The position numbers and the translations under genes were made by a program. This document shows, one piece after another, positions 28,601 to 39,343 of a stretch of 64,000 nt of DNA. Origin of the DNA: Temnothorax longispinosus (taxonomy: Eukaryota; Arthropoda; Insecta; Hymenoptera; Formicidae); assembly GCF_030848805.1 (NCBI RefSeq), contig NC_092363.1:21980600-22044599 (forward strand). The letters are read 5' to 3'. Every line of letters begins with the position of its first letter. The stretch's first letter is position 1. The notes beneath the pieces are model-generated. The model was not told the DNA's origin. It ran no database searches and was given only the letters and a program-made list of their open reading frames with translations.

Positions 28601-31569
28601 TGAAACTTTTCATTGTCAGCCGTTCTGCCGCTCTCCAAGCGCCCGCTCGATCCTGTAGGCTAATGGGACCATAGTTGCGCACGATCATAGCCGCATCTCA
28701 TCTTCTAACATTGTCGCTAGTTTAACTGCAGTGTAGGATTGCGGAATTATATACGGGACTATAAAATTTTTATATTTTATAGCAGCAATTAATATAACGA
28801 TTATGTTTTTATCACATTTGAAATCGATTTCTCATCAGCATATATTTGATTAAAATATATTGCAGTTGCTTGCAATTTCTTATTAATTTGTACATACATA
28901 TTTAAAAATTGGGTCCCAAATTATAAATCACAAAGAGAACATAAGTGCGCAGATCAAGAAGTTAAACAATGATTTCATTCTGCTTCACAAAGTTTAACTG
29001 TTTTCAACTCGGAAGAATTTTTATTCTGCGCCAAAAGTAACGGCGCTTTCGTTTTTCCCGATGACTGTCGAATCTTGCGGCACGCTATTATCTGGATCTG
29101 TTCCAACGTACTCTGTTTTTCTGGGCATCGGGTCCTCCACTGGAATTTTCGAGCAGTCCGGGGCAAATACTTGGAGGTTTAACAAGCTGCCTTCTGACGC
29201 GTAGTTAAAACGAGAATGAGAAAGAGAGAGAAAAATATTTCACCGCAACGTAACAGTCCGATAGGATTGTTTGAGTGCAAGAAATAGAACAACCAAAACT
29301 TTTATTTATCTATTGTGACGTTGGTACGGACATTTAATTTTTAAGGAACGTAAATAATTCTGAAAAAAAAAGCTATAAATACGCTTAAGTACGAGTAAAT
29401 ACGCTTAACAAATCACTGCTCATTAGTAAATAATAATTGATTTTATGGTTTATTCTCTCTTTTTCTCGCTCTCTTTTTTCTGCGATTATGTAACATATCT
29501 CTATGTTTTTCGAAAATAGAAACTTGATACAGATTTCAATTATTAAGCATTTATCAGCAATTAATTACAAATTAGATATTATTGCGAGAAGTTCAGTATT
29601 TGTTTCAGTTAAGTGGATATTAATTCGCAATTTGGATGTATATATAGTAATTCCACAACCGCATTATTATGCAGTATGTTGTAGATATTCCGGATACTGA
29701 TTAGGAAACTATGCCGAGGACTGTTTTAGGACCTGCCTGCGATATGGTTTAGCCGCGATTGTACAGATTTTATGTGACCAAAGAGAATGTTCGGAACCTG
29801 CCCCGACAAATTGAACACTGCCGCAGACTATTGCGGTCACTTCAATCAACCGCCTAGCTCGATTGCGTCTACAAAGGAGGGCCCGGTATCTCCTCTCGAC
29901 ACGTGCATTCAGCTATCCTGCCCGTTGATACTTGCACTAAAACCGCCTTGACCTCGATTATTCTTTATGTGCGAAATTTACAATTGGATCAATGATAATG
30001 CTTTGATTGGCGTTCTAAAGCGGATTATTGTACTCAGAAGCTAAACAGAACACTGTTAAACAGAAACTAATTTTGATACATCCATAGTTTTGTTCAATTT
30101 CTTATTACAACAGATTGATATTGAGAAATATATTCAGAGAAACGTTACAAGGAATTAAAATATATGTTTAAAAAGTTTGAAAATATGTATATATTTTTAC
30201 TTCTTGAGTCTCAAATTATTTTGTTGTATGATTTTATATACGAGCTGATACATTGATGACAATAGATGAAAATATTTCATGTGCACTATAGCGCGTACTG
30301 CAATTTCAAAGTTAAATGTTCCACAAAATTAACTAAAGTTGGATCATGGAGACTGAGTAACAGAAATATATGTTACTATAAAGTTAGATTGGCTTACGAA
30401 GATAACTGCAATTATGTGAATTTCCATCCAAGAAATTGCCAGCGATAATACTCGCAAAATTTAACGCACTTAGCGTAACGTAAAGTATTGTTGGAATGTA
30501 AATAGAGTTACTACGAACATAGAACATAGAACATAATTTACTTCAGCGCGCGCGCGACGAACTTAAAAGCGTATCTTACTCAATGATACTTCGACCCTTT
30601 TATCTCGCGATCTAAAATATAATTAGCAATTTAAATTATTTTATATATTAAGTTTTTTATTTTTATTTTCTTATTTAATAACAAATTTTACCTACATGCA
30701 GTAGTCGTTTAAATTAAAATCTTGTTTTAAATAAATAATGTTTATTTAAAATGATGGAAAGATAAGGTTGTCGTGATTGTGTGTTGCGTGAAACGTAATT
30801 TATCAGAAAAATCTTTATTTTAATCATGGAAGTTTATAATTATAATTGTTTTTGGCTGGTGTAATGATTACAGAGAAATTTTATTTCACGATAAATCCAC
30901 GATACAGGTATGCTGACAGGTATGTCGATTCCAGTCAACGACTAGATTTTTCGAGTAACGAAATAGTCAAAGATAGTAATACTATATCGTTAACGCATCA
31001 AGGTTGAATGCTATCTCCACGTACGAATTCTCGTTTGTGCGCAGAGAACATTCGACATCGAAAAAGCGCAGGAACATTTATGGCGAAATTAATAAAATTA
31101 CCATGAGCGAGTGGTTGAAAGATGGTATATTCTTTCCGGGTCAGTGATTTTAAACCAAGTGTACCAGAAATATTAACGATCGTTCTAACAGCAGTAAAAT
31201 ATTAAAAGGCTGCTAGGTCGACTTCCACGTTGTTTTCGAATGCATAAATGTCGAAACGGAGGGGCGGGGAAAAACCTAGAAAATTTATAATCGTTAATTC
31301 GGACTTTGCGCGGGTGGGGAAAAGAATCACAGAAAACAACAGACTGTTTCAATGAAATTGCTTTACAAGAAGCATATAGAAGTAAACAAGTTGCAATGGA
31401 CATTTGCGTGGCATGGAACATAGCACACTATTATATTGTGCTGCAAATAAAGTAATGTAATAGGATATTTATAAGGAGCTTCGTACGAGTAAAAAGTTTC
31501 TGTTTATAAAACTTTATTTCACAACTTTCTCTAAAATTAAAGTAATGCAAATTATAGAAATGGCCATAT

Positions 31570-31613
<44 letters not shown>

Positions 31614-32779
31614 CCCCTTTATATAGTCGATTAATTAATTTAAAAAATGGATATTTTTTTATTTTTTTTCTCTTCATCCTTATTACATAAATTTAATAGA
31701 TAACTTCGGATAAAACTTTTAATAGAAAATCTTTAATTAAATTTATGTAAATAAAATATTTGCATAACTCAAAAATATGACATATACTCAAATATATTTT
31801 TATACTTATGTAAAAAAAATTAAATAAATCAAAATTTGTAAATTTTTCGAATACTGAATTTTGCTATTTATTAGAAGTACTCAAAACTAATTAATGTATA
31901 AAATTTAACGCAAATTTAAATTTATAAACTCTGATTTGACTTGTTAATTAGCACAAACGTATTAAAACTATATATATTGATAATTAAAGTTGTAAAGAAA
32001 AATTTTATTAATTTCCATTTTAATCAATCCTAGCGTAAGATTGCATTAGCTTTCATTATATTCAATAGTTTGCGCTTAATCGAGTGTTTGCTTTAATACG
32101 GTCAGTTACTTTGCAAAACGGAATGTAATCGGCCCGGTGTTAGATACGAATTGGGTGATGTGCACTCGGAGCGCGTCCGGTCGTTAGACTTGCTTTAAAA
32201 TGCAGGAACGCGAGGAACAGGATCCCGAGTAATTTCCAAATCAATAGGTGTTGCGAAGCCTTCCGAATGACTTCGCAGGGGGAATTGGCGTGTTCGAATT
32301 CTCGGCTACCCCAGCGGGAACATGAATCGCAAATTCGTCCTCGCCACGATGGCGCATCACCCAGTTATACCGCAGCCGGATGTAGATACGGTGTAACGAA
32401 ATCGTCTCCGGGGGGTATCATTCCGCTGTATATATCCTGCAGCACCTCAAACCTGCAGCACCTCAAACTATAATTCGCAGAGCCGCGCGCGCAGTCTCTT
32501 CCCGAGATACTCCTCGAAAAGTTTAAATAAATCGAGCGGCTGCATTAGCTGCCGCATTAAATTCCCCATCAAGTAGATTGTTTCTGGGAATTTACGCGCA
32601 AGTCCCGTGACTCATTTGTAACGTCGACGAAACACGAATACGGAATTTCATAATTCTGAGCTACGCGATAGTAATATGAGGATATCTATCCGTATTATTA
32701 TAATGTTAGAATAATAGAGATATTTTGTATTTTGTTAAAACTTGAACGTAAAGAACAAATTAAGCATCAAAAAATTATT
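25627..32779 (-). other. Probable intron 2 of nAChR alpha, part 1
   Basis: Non-coding sequence upstream of exon 3 on the minus strand. Positions 25640-27450 are strongly AT-rich. CpG-richer blocks lie at about 27650-27850, 28290-28720, 29730-29950 and 32100-32640. A 16-17-bp unit (CTGCAGCACCTCAAAC) is duplicated in tandem at 32438-32469. No exon, RNA gene or transposase was recognised. That it is intron 2 follows only from the apparent absence of exon 2 in the window. Confidence 0.5.
31572..31612. repeat. (CT)n microsatellite
   Basis: About 40 bases of CT repeat with one interruption, followed by a short C run and a T-rich stretch. Confidence 0.95.
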
Positions 32780-33034
32780 TTAACCCTAATGAGATACCCA
32801 GGTACTTGGGTAATTAAGATGTTAAACAACTTTTGATCTCTTCGTCTTCCCTGTTGGATCAATCTGTCCAAAAATAGTGCTAAAATAATATATTCATCGA
32901 TTTAGGAGTTCCCACAAAGTTACAACTCTCTAATGCGACTAGAGCATTAAAAAATTTGGTTTTTTTACGTTGTCGAAACATAAAAAGTATCCGGGTACCT
33001 CGTCACTCACATAAGGACTAGTAGTGATAGTTAA
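32780..33034. mobile_element. Candidate piggyBac-like MITE flanked by TTAA
   Basis: TTAA occurs at both ends (32780-32783 and 33031-33034). Inside the left end is CCCTAATGAG then ATACCCAGGTAC. Inside the right end, reverse-complemented, is CCTTATGTGAG and, after GTGACGA, GGTACCCGGATAC. The arms are therefore similar but imperfect and slightly offset. A TTAA target and C-rich termini fit the piggyBac superfamily. There is no coding capacity in the roughly 250 bp. The offset of the right arm and the weak identity make this tentative. Confidence 0.35.
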
Positions 33035-33281
33035 TAAGACGTTAAAATATATTATTATTTTTTTTTACAAATACAATAGTACGTTTGATATCTTTATACT
33101 AGCAATTATTACAATCGTTTTCAATTTACACACAAATAAATGTGTGAAGATTATACCTGCACCTGCAAAACAGTAAAAAGTCTCAATCATCTTGGTGCAA
33201 ATTATACATATTAAAATTATCGAATAATATCCTGTGTTTTATGAAAAAGAATAATTTTCTCGATAATTTTATTACAAAATA

Positions 33282-34258
33282 CACTACGCAAAACAATGAG
33301 GGGAGTGCTTTAAAACTTACAAATTTCGCCGATTTTTAAGAGGCTATATATGAGCTTGGAGAGATCGTCGTCGGACAATTTTTCTTGATGCGTTTTAAAG
33401 GATGAAGCTTTAAAGTCGAGGACTTGATAGGTCGTCAGTTGAGAAATTGTCCAAGGCAGCCGACGACATTAGCCGAACTAGAAAGGGTCCTTCAAGAGAT
33501 CTAGCAGAAAATCTCTTAATTTGACATCAGCATGCATCAATATGAGTGATAGACCGAGTGAAGCAATTCACCAAAGTGGCGGCAACACCTTATTTTAAAT
33601 TTATAGCGTGCGCATGCACACGCACACACACGCATAATAAATCACTCACATTCAAACATCCAAACACTCAACATTAACTGATCCATATACGCGCCGAAGA
33701 ACAAAAAGCCCTCAACACACAATTTCACATAAATCACGCTCCAAAGAGACACACACATACACACGCACCACGTTTCACACTGACACACACAACTCCATAC
33801 ACATGACGTGCAAAATTCGACCGAGCAATCTCCTCGTGGTGCACATTGGATAACGCGGAATGCCGACGGTAGTATCCAATACCTTGTAAAATGTAACTAT
33901 AAACCCCGATAGCTCGGCTTCTAGGGATGGTAGAGCAATGTTTTTTGCGCTATTTTAAAGCGAAAGTTTTCCACTTCAAAGCTTGTGTGGTGATATTTTT
34001 TACCCCATCTCTGCTTTTTCCGTGGAAGACTACAAAGTTGTAATATTTCCAGGATTTTTCCAAGGCCTAATTTTGGTTCTCACAGAAAAGACAGTTTGAT
34101 GAGGCGGACAATGTCATCTTACCTACCTTAAAGTCGAGGTCATCTTTTAAAATGCGCCAAGAAGAATTGTCCTGCAATCCCTCCGAAGCTGAGATGTAGC
34201 CTCTTAAAAATCGGCATTTGCAAGTTTTAAAGCGCTCCCCTAATTGTTTTGCGTAGTG
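33282..34258. mobile_element. Non-autonomous DNA transposon with long terminal inverted repeats (977 bp)
   Basis: The two ends are inverted copies. Both start CACTACGCAAAACAAT and continue AGGGGAG-CGCTTTAAAACTT with about three changes in the first 40 bases. Similarity continues, with small gaps, for about 130 bases through GCCGATTTTTAAGAGGCTA and GGACAATT-TTCTTG. Each end abuts TA (33280-33281 and 34259-34260), which fits a TA-targeting element such as Tc1/mariner. The CACTA start also recalls the CACTA superfamily, but no matching 3-bp duplication is present. The interior has no transposase; it contains a CA-rich segment and short sequences near 33420-33490. The family was not identified. 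Confidence 0.8.
33608..33795. repeat. CA-rich low-complexity segment inside the transposon
   Basis: Irregular CACACA/ACACAC runs separated by AAT- and TTC-containing spacers. One strand is strikingly rich in C and A. It lies wholly within the inverted-repeat element at 33282-34258 and probably expanded after insertion. Confidence 0.7.
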
Positions 34259-37200
34259 TACTTATTTCCATTCTAAGTAATTTTTTAACCGTGAGTTAGC
34301 TATTTAATCGATTCTAATCTTTAAAAATAGGTCTTTTAGCCAATTTGATTAATAACACTTTAGATCTCAAAATTAATTACAATTTATTAGTTTTAAAGTA
34401 TAATATAAAAATTATATATACAAATAATGTATGTAATATAAAAATTACAAATAATTTGAGTCTTTAACGAATCGTTTTGTTACTAAGTAAATTCATGTAA
34501 TTTAAGTATAATTATCGTCATATTATATCACTAATTCTTATTTGAATATTTAGTTTTAATTATTAATGAAAAGAGATGTTACAAATATTGGAACGATCGA
34601 CGCTCACATTTCCTAGATTGCAGAATACGTGGTATATCATACGGATGAAAAACTTGTGGGACATGCAAACGTCCTCGAGTATGACGCATGGAAAGCGTTC
34701 TCCGAAAGCTCATCATTGGTCTGAGCGCATTGTTCGGCAGATCGAGACGCGTAGGATGATGAAGTGGGAGGGACGGGCGATGTTATGTGTGCATGCATGT
34801 AACGGCTGAGAGCAATGCTGTAACGTGTTACAGTCATTTGGAGAATGCCATAATGTCACGTGGCCAATTTGTGTCCCGGCTAGGATTCGAGCGGAATCGC
34901 GAACTCTCGCGTGGCCTCCATTGCGACGAAAAGGTCACCCGTCGATTGTTGCAACAACGCAATCGACCAGATGCATTGAAGCTAAACGGACTGATCGGAA
35001 ACATCCAAACAGATCGCTGATAATGGCGCGTTACGAGTGGACATGACGAAAGAAAGATTAGGGAACTGTAGAAAAATATACTGCGCCTCATGCCGGATAT
35101 ATTCTGTATATTGTACTACGTCAGTAATTTGGAAAATTGATATACATACTATTAAACATTTTTAATTTTATAAAAATATTATTTAACGGAATTTTATTTT
35201 ATTATCATTAAGTTTAAAAGATTGTACAGCGAGCACTTTTTATAATTTATCTGAACATGTAGCTTGCATTGGGGTTGAGCGTATATACATATCCGTAGTA
35301 ATAGCTAGTGATAAAAAAAAATAATTTCAATAAATACAATTAAACGATCAAAGTAGATTAATCGAAAATTCCGATTATATATATTTGCGAACTGCGAATA
35401 TGTGTTTGCTGTTAATTACCATATGTGTCATATACATAAACATGCGGTTAAATACCGTATGTGATAACTCTCGTCGCTTATGAAATGACGCACATTGCCA
35501 TTACACTAGATAAGACGTTGTATCTCAATTACTATCTTTCGGCATAGTAGTTAGATAATTAGTATTTGTTAGCCAATCTCCAGCTATAGGATCTAAATCC
35601 ACAGTGATATTTGACATAACATCCGAATGGATTTTTTCTTATCAAAAATTGTATGCAAAATTTTATCTAGATACGCAGTAAATAACTCGACAAATAAAAT
35701 TAAATGCCGAAATTTTATTTGTCGAATAATTTATAGCGTATCTAGATAAAAATGTAAGCGGAAAAATCTGATCGTTGTGTGTGCTCATTTATGCGCGACA
35801 AGTTAAGTGTAAATACAGATTAAAAAAAGCACGTTCCAAACACCCTCAATGATGGAATGCTGCTATTTTTGTACAAACGTTTTTTTAGAGCATTTGGGTG
35901 GGCGAGATTCATGAAACATTCCTTGTTTTCGATAAACGATACTTCCGCATAAGAGGAACGTTTTATTGGAGAACTTGCAGGGGAAATCAAACCGCTTTCA
36001 TTATATCCGAAAGGTCACTCATTGATTGCTAAAACGTCAAATAGAATAGACGGTCAGGTAACCAACAAGAGGGATCGAGTGTTTCCTTTTTCAAGCAACA
36101 AAATTTAATTTGATATCAAGTGAACGTATATTGATCGATTGAACGTATATCACTCTTGAAACCCTATCTGTAAAAATTTTAATTGGAAACAGCTTCCAAA
36201 AAATGTCAAGTAGATGCGTTTGAAGAGTCACTTTCAATCTTGCATATTACGAAGAGTTTTGCTAGTCAAATAAATTCGGAGACTTAATATCAATCATATC
36301 AATATGTTTACATAAACACATTAAACATCTTTCTTAAAAACTATTTTAAATAATCGGTTAATTTTCTATTAATTTTATTAAAGCATTCTTTTTTTATTAA
36401 GACCAGAAAACGAGAAATTTATCTATTTATTAATTACTAAAACGTCAAAGTATATATATATTTAAATGACAAGAAATTAATACAATGGAGTAGTACAAAT
36501 GTAGATTGAAATGAGTTATACTTATCTAGATGGATATTTAAAATGTTGAATCAATAATTACTTTTAAATAATAAAACTCTCAAATGAACGTTTCTATCAT
36601 TTATACATTTATTAGAGAGTTCTAAAGAATTGCAATTGACAGTAAATTACAAGTGTTTTCTCTTTAAATTAGTTGAACATTAATATTTATTAATTCATTT
36701 ATATTACTCAAATACTCAAATTGAAAGAATAATCTTTATAAGTTTCATGTATGAATGATTGAAAGTAAAAATGATATAGGTCAAGTTTGATACGATCTAA
36801 GATATTTCATGTTTTTTTTCCATCTGGAATATTGAAAAACATAGCGAAGTGTATTATGAAAAATTGTTGGTTCCATATATTGCTATTACATTTAGAGATA
36901 GCAGTGCCGCATATGACGAATGATACATGTTACTATGAGATACAGGGTCGCAAATAAAAATGGCAAAGATATCAATTTGCGTCACTTTCACTTTCGTGCT
37001 TTTATTTCTTCTTGGTGCGAAAAGATATTTGTGGCTTATGTTGTGTGTTTATTGTAGTGGAAACTTGGCATGTCAATTTTGCAATTTATCATGTCGGAAA
37101 GAGGATTTCTTATCCGCAGACCAACTTTCGACGATAGCTTCGATGACTTAGTTCGGCTAAGTATACAGAAAAAAAGTTCGACTCTCGGCCGGAATTAGGT

Positions 37201-38129
37201 CGTGAGCATGATCTAAAAGCCCAACCACTAATCAATACAGCAAGGCCATGCTCAAATTGTTAATTAAAGCGATACAAATCAGTGTCGTTGCAATAGAGAG
37301 CTATATATATATTCAATATTTATATAGAATAAATCTTCGCAAATATAGCAAATCTGATATACATATACATTGATGGCGCTGGAAAGTAATTAGATATCGA
37401 ATATAATTGTGCGCACATTATAAAGTAGGATATCGCAATACTGATATCGTAAAATACAATTAAATATAGGAGAATATCATGTGACGCTTACGAAATAATG
37501 ATATGGGGGAGTGAGTAAATGAGAACCAACATTCGATTTTGATAATGACAGATTAAAGAAGAACTCGTGTCGCAAAAATTTTTGTAAAATTAAAAATTAA
37601 CATTTTTCTTTATTTTTACTTAACAATTTGAAGTTTGATATATAGTATTTTACAATTTAAAGATCGAATAAGTCTGAGCGATTCTTATTTCTGTAGTAAA
37701 TTTGAATAAAGCAGTATAATACAACATTTACACAGCAATGAGTTTTCACGGTATATTTTTTATTAAAAGGAAGAAAACGAACCTTTTCAAGCAATCGTAA
37801 CGAGTTTACTTCTGTTCTTTTAGTTTGTTCCGGCATTTTAGACACGAAAAACGCGTCCCGGAATGTTGCATAATCCATGCGGAAGTACTGTTAACGGCAC
37901 CTTCCGAAGGAGAAATTGGCGTTTGTGCTTAAGAGCGCAAGCGTTTTTAAAGTGCTATATAGCTATAGTTCACAATTTCGAATAAAGATGGAAGAATTAG
38001 ATTTATCCTCTTAACTTATATTTGCTCATAGCTCCTCGCTTATTTATTGCCTGATTCATGCCAAATTGTTATAAAAATAATAATTTAAAATTATATGTAT
38101 ATACATATATAATTATATATCTCTAGTTA
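34259..38129 (-). other. Probable intron 2 of nAChR alpha, part 2
   Basis: AT-rich non-coding DNA with one CpG-richer block at about 34570-35060, where open frames overlap on both strands without any recognisable domain. It contains the hairpin at 35661-35751. No other element ends, exons or RNA genes were seen. Confidence 0.5.
35661..35751. repeat. 91-bp AT-rich hairpin
   Basis: The two arms of about 41 bases each start TTTTATCTAGATACGC and contain TCGACAAATAAAATT; they are separated by a short AAATGCCG loop. The arms differ by a few bases in the middle (GCAGTAAATAAC versus GCTATAAATTAT), giving an imperfect, pre-miRNA-sized fold. It could be a miniature inverted-repeat element or a microRNA-like hairpin. 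Nothing in the flanks separates these possibilities. Confidence 0.6.
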
Positions 38130-38298
38130 GGGTAAACTCGGGTATAATGGCCATACGGAAAAGATGGCCCATGGCTGTAATTTCTCCAATAATGGCTAAA
38201 CAGTGCATTTTTGTAGTCATTCTCAAAGATAATCAATATTTACAGTAGTTTATGTGCGTACACTATTCGAAATAACAATATTGTGAATATTATATCAT

Positions 38299-38905
38299 AC
38301 TAGCTGGTTACCCGGGCTTCGCCCGGGAGTCGTTTTTCTTAAAACAACTTCATTTATGTTTCAATATCCTTATTGTGGACAAACATAAGGAGTGTTCATA
38401 AATTAAACATGTCGTAACCAATCTTTTTCTACTCGGTCAATTATTTCCAGAAAAATTGGAAAAATTTCTGATACCGGTTTCCAAAAAAGATCGGTAACGA
38501 AAAACTATACAGTTTTTAGCACTCCCCGGGAAATTCTACTCCTGTGGTTATATACAATTCTTTAAGATTCGGTCAATTATTTCCCAAAAAATTGGAAAAA
38601 TTTCTGATACCGGTTTCCCAAAAGATCGATAACAAAAAATTATACACTTTATGGTACTCCCCGGGAAATTCTACCCCTGATTCATATACAATTTTTTAAA
38701 ATTTGATTAATTATTTCCCGAAAAATTGGAAAAATTTTGGATACCGGTTCTCAAAAAGATCGGTAACGAAAAACTATGCACTCTATAACACTCCCCGGAA
38801 AATTCTACCCCTATTTTATATACTTTTGGTAAAAATTCGGTCGAATAGTTTAAAAGTGTATAAAGAACATACATACATACATACATACATATATACATAC
38901 AGACA
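38299..38905 (+). mobile_element. Nested retroelement-like repeat with GC hairpin head and (TACA)n tail
   Basis: It starts ACTAGCTGGTTACCCGGGCT; the CCCGGGCTTCGCCCGGG at 38311-38327 is a perfect short hairpin. After about 110 bp it continues into a 135-bp tandem array and ends in a (TACA)n run at about 38868-38896. This layout (CTAGCTGG-type head, CCGGGCTTCGCCCGGG hairpin, tetranucleotide tail) resembles dispersed arthropod repeats often attributed to non-LTR or Penelope-like retroelements. That attribution is from memory. No reverse transcriptase is present. Confidence 0.5.
38434..38837 (+). repeat. 135-bp tandem repeat, three copies plus a partial fourth
   Basis: Units start at 38434, 38570 and 38704 (spacing 136 and 134) with CGGTCAATTATTTCC or a close variant; a fourth, truncated unit starts at 38838. 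Each unit contains AAAAATTGGAAAAATTT, then GATACCGGTT, then AAGATCG-TAACGAAAAA-TAT and CACTCCCCGG-AAATTCTAC. Each ACCGG...CGGT pair can form a short stem. The copies are perhaps 80-85 percent alike by eye, so the array is not recent. Confidence 0.85.
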
Positions 38906-39343
38906 TTCTATTTTATATAAATAAATTTTTACTTTCGACTGCCTGCAAAGTTTTTCATGTGTCCGCTAAAAGCTGCTATAACATTAAATAAATTATAGTT
39001 AAGCTGCAGCCGTAATCAACGTTACACACATAATTAAGCTATGTAAATTGTAATTTGACCTATAATTTGTATTTCTATTTTTCACTATTTATTTAAAAAT
39101 ACTATGGTTATCTTTTCTGCTATGGCCATCTTTTCCTTAAAAGTCAGATAAGATGGCCAATGCATACGTTGTAATACTTTGATAATATAAAATTTATGTT
39201 AAGTGTTTTCTTCTTAATTTCGATAGTTTTAAGTACTTTAAGCTTCAGTGAAGGAATATACCAAACACTGTTAAAATATAACAAAAATAAATGTATGTTT
39301 ATTGCATTTTAAAAAACTATGGCCATCTTACCCGAGTTTACCC

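Larger units (their letters stand above)
38130..39343. mobile_element. TA-flanked DNA transposon remnant, 1214 bp, with nested repeats
   Basis: The left end GGGTAAACTCGGGTATAATGG and the inverted right end GGGTAAACTCGGGTAAGATGG match at all but two bases, then share CCATA. Each end is bordered by TA (38128-38129 and 39344-39345), as expected of Tc1/mariner/pogo-type insertion. Further ATGGCCATCTT-type subterminal motifs occur at about 38155, 39105 and 39320. There is no transposase frame. The middle (about 38299-38905) is a different repeat, probably inserted later. Superfamily assignment rests only on the TA duplication. Confidence 0.75.

Noticed and set aside
38434..38837. Hammerhead ribozyme in the 135-bp repeats
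   Set aside because: CTGAT and GAAA are present, but the invariant GA after CTGAT is missing in all copies and the third copy also lacks CTGAT.
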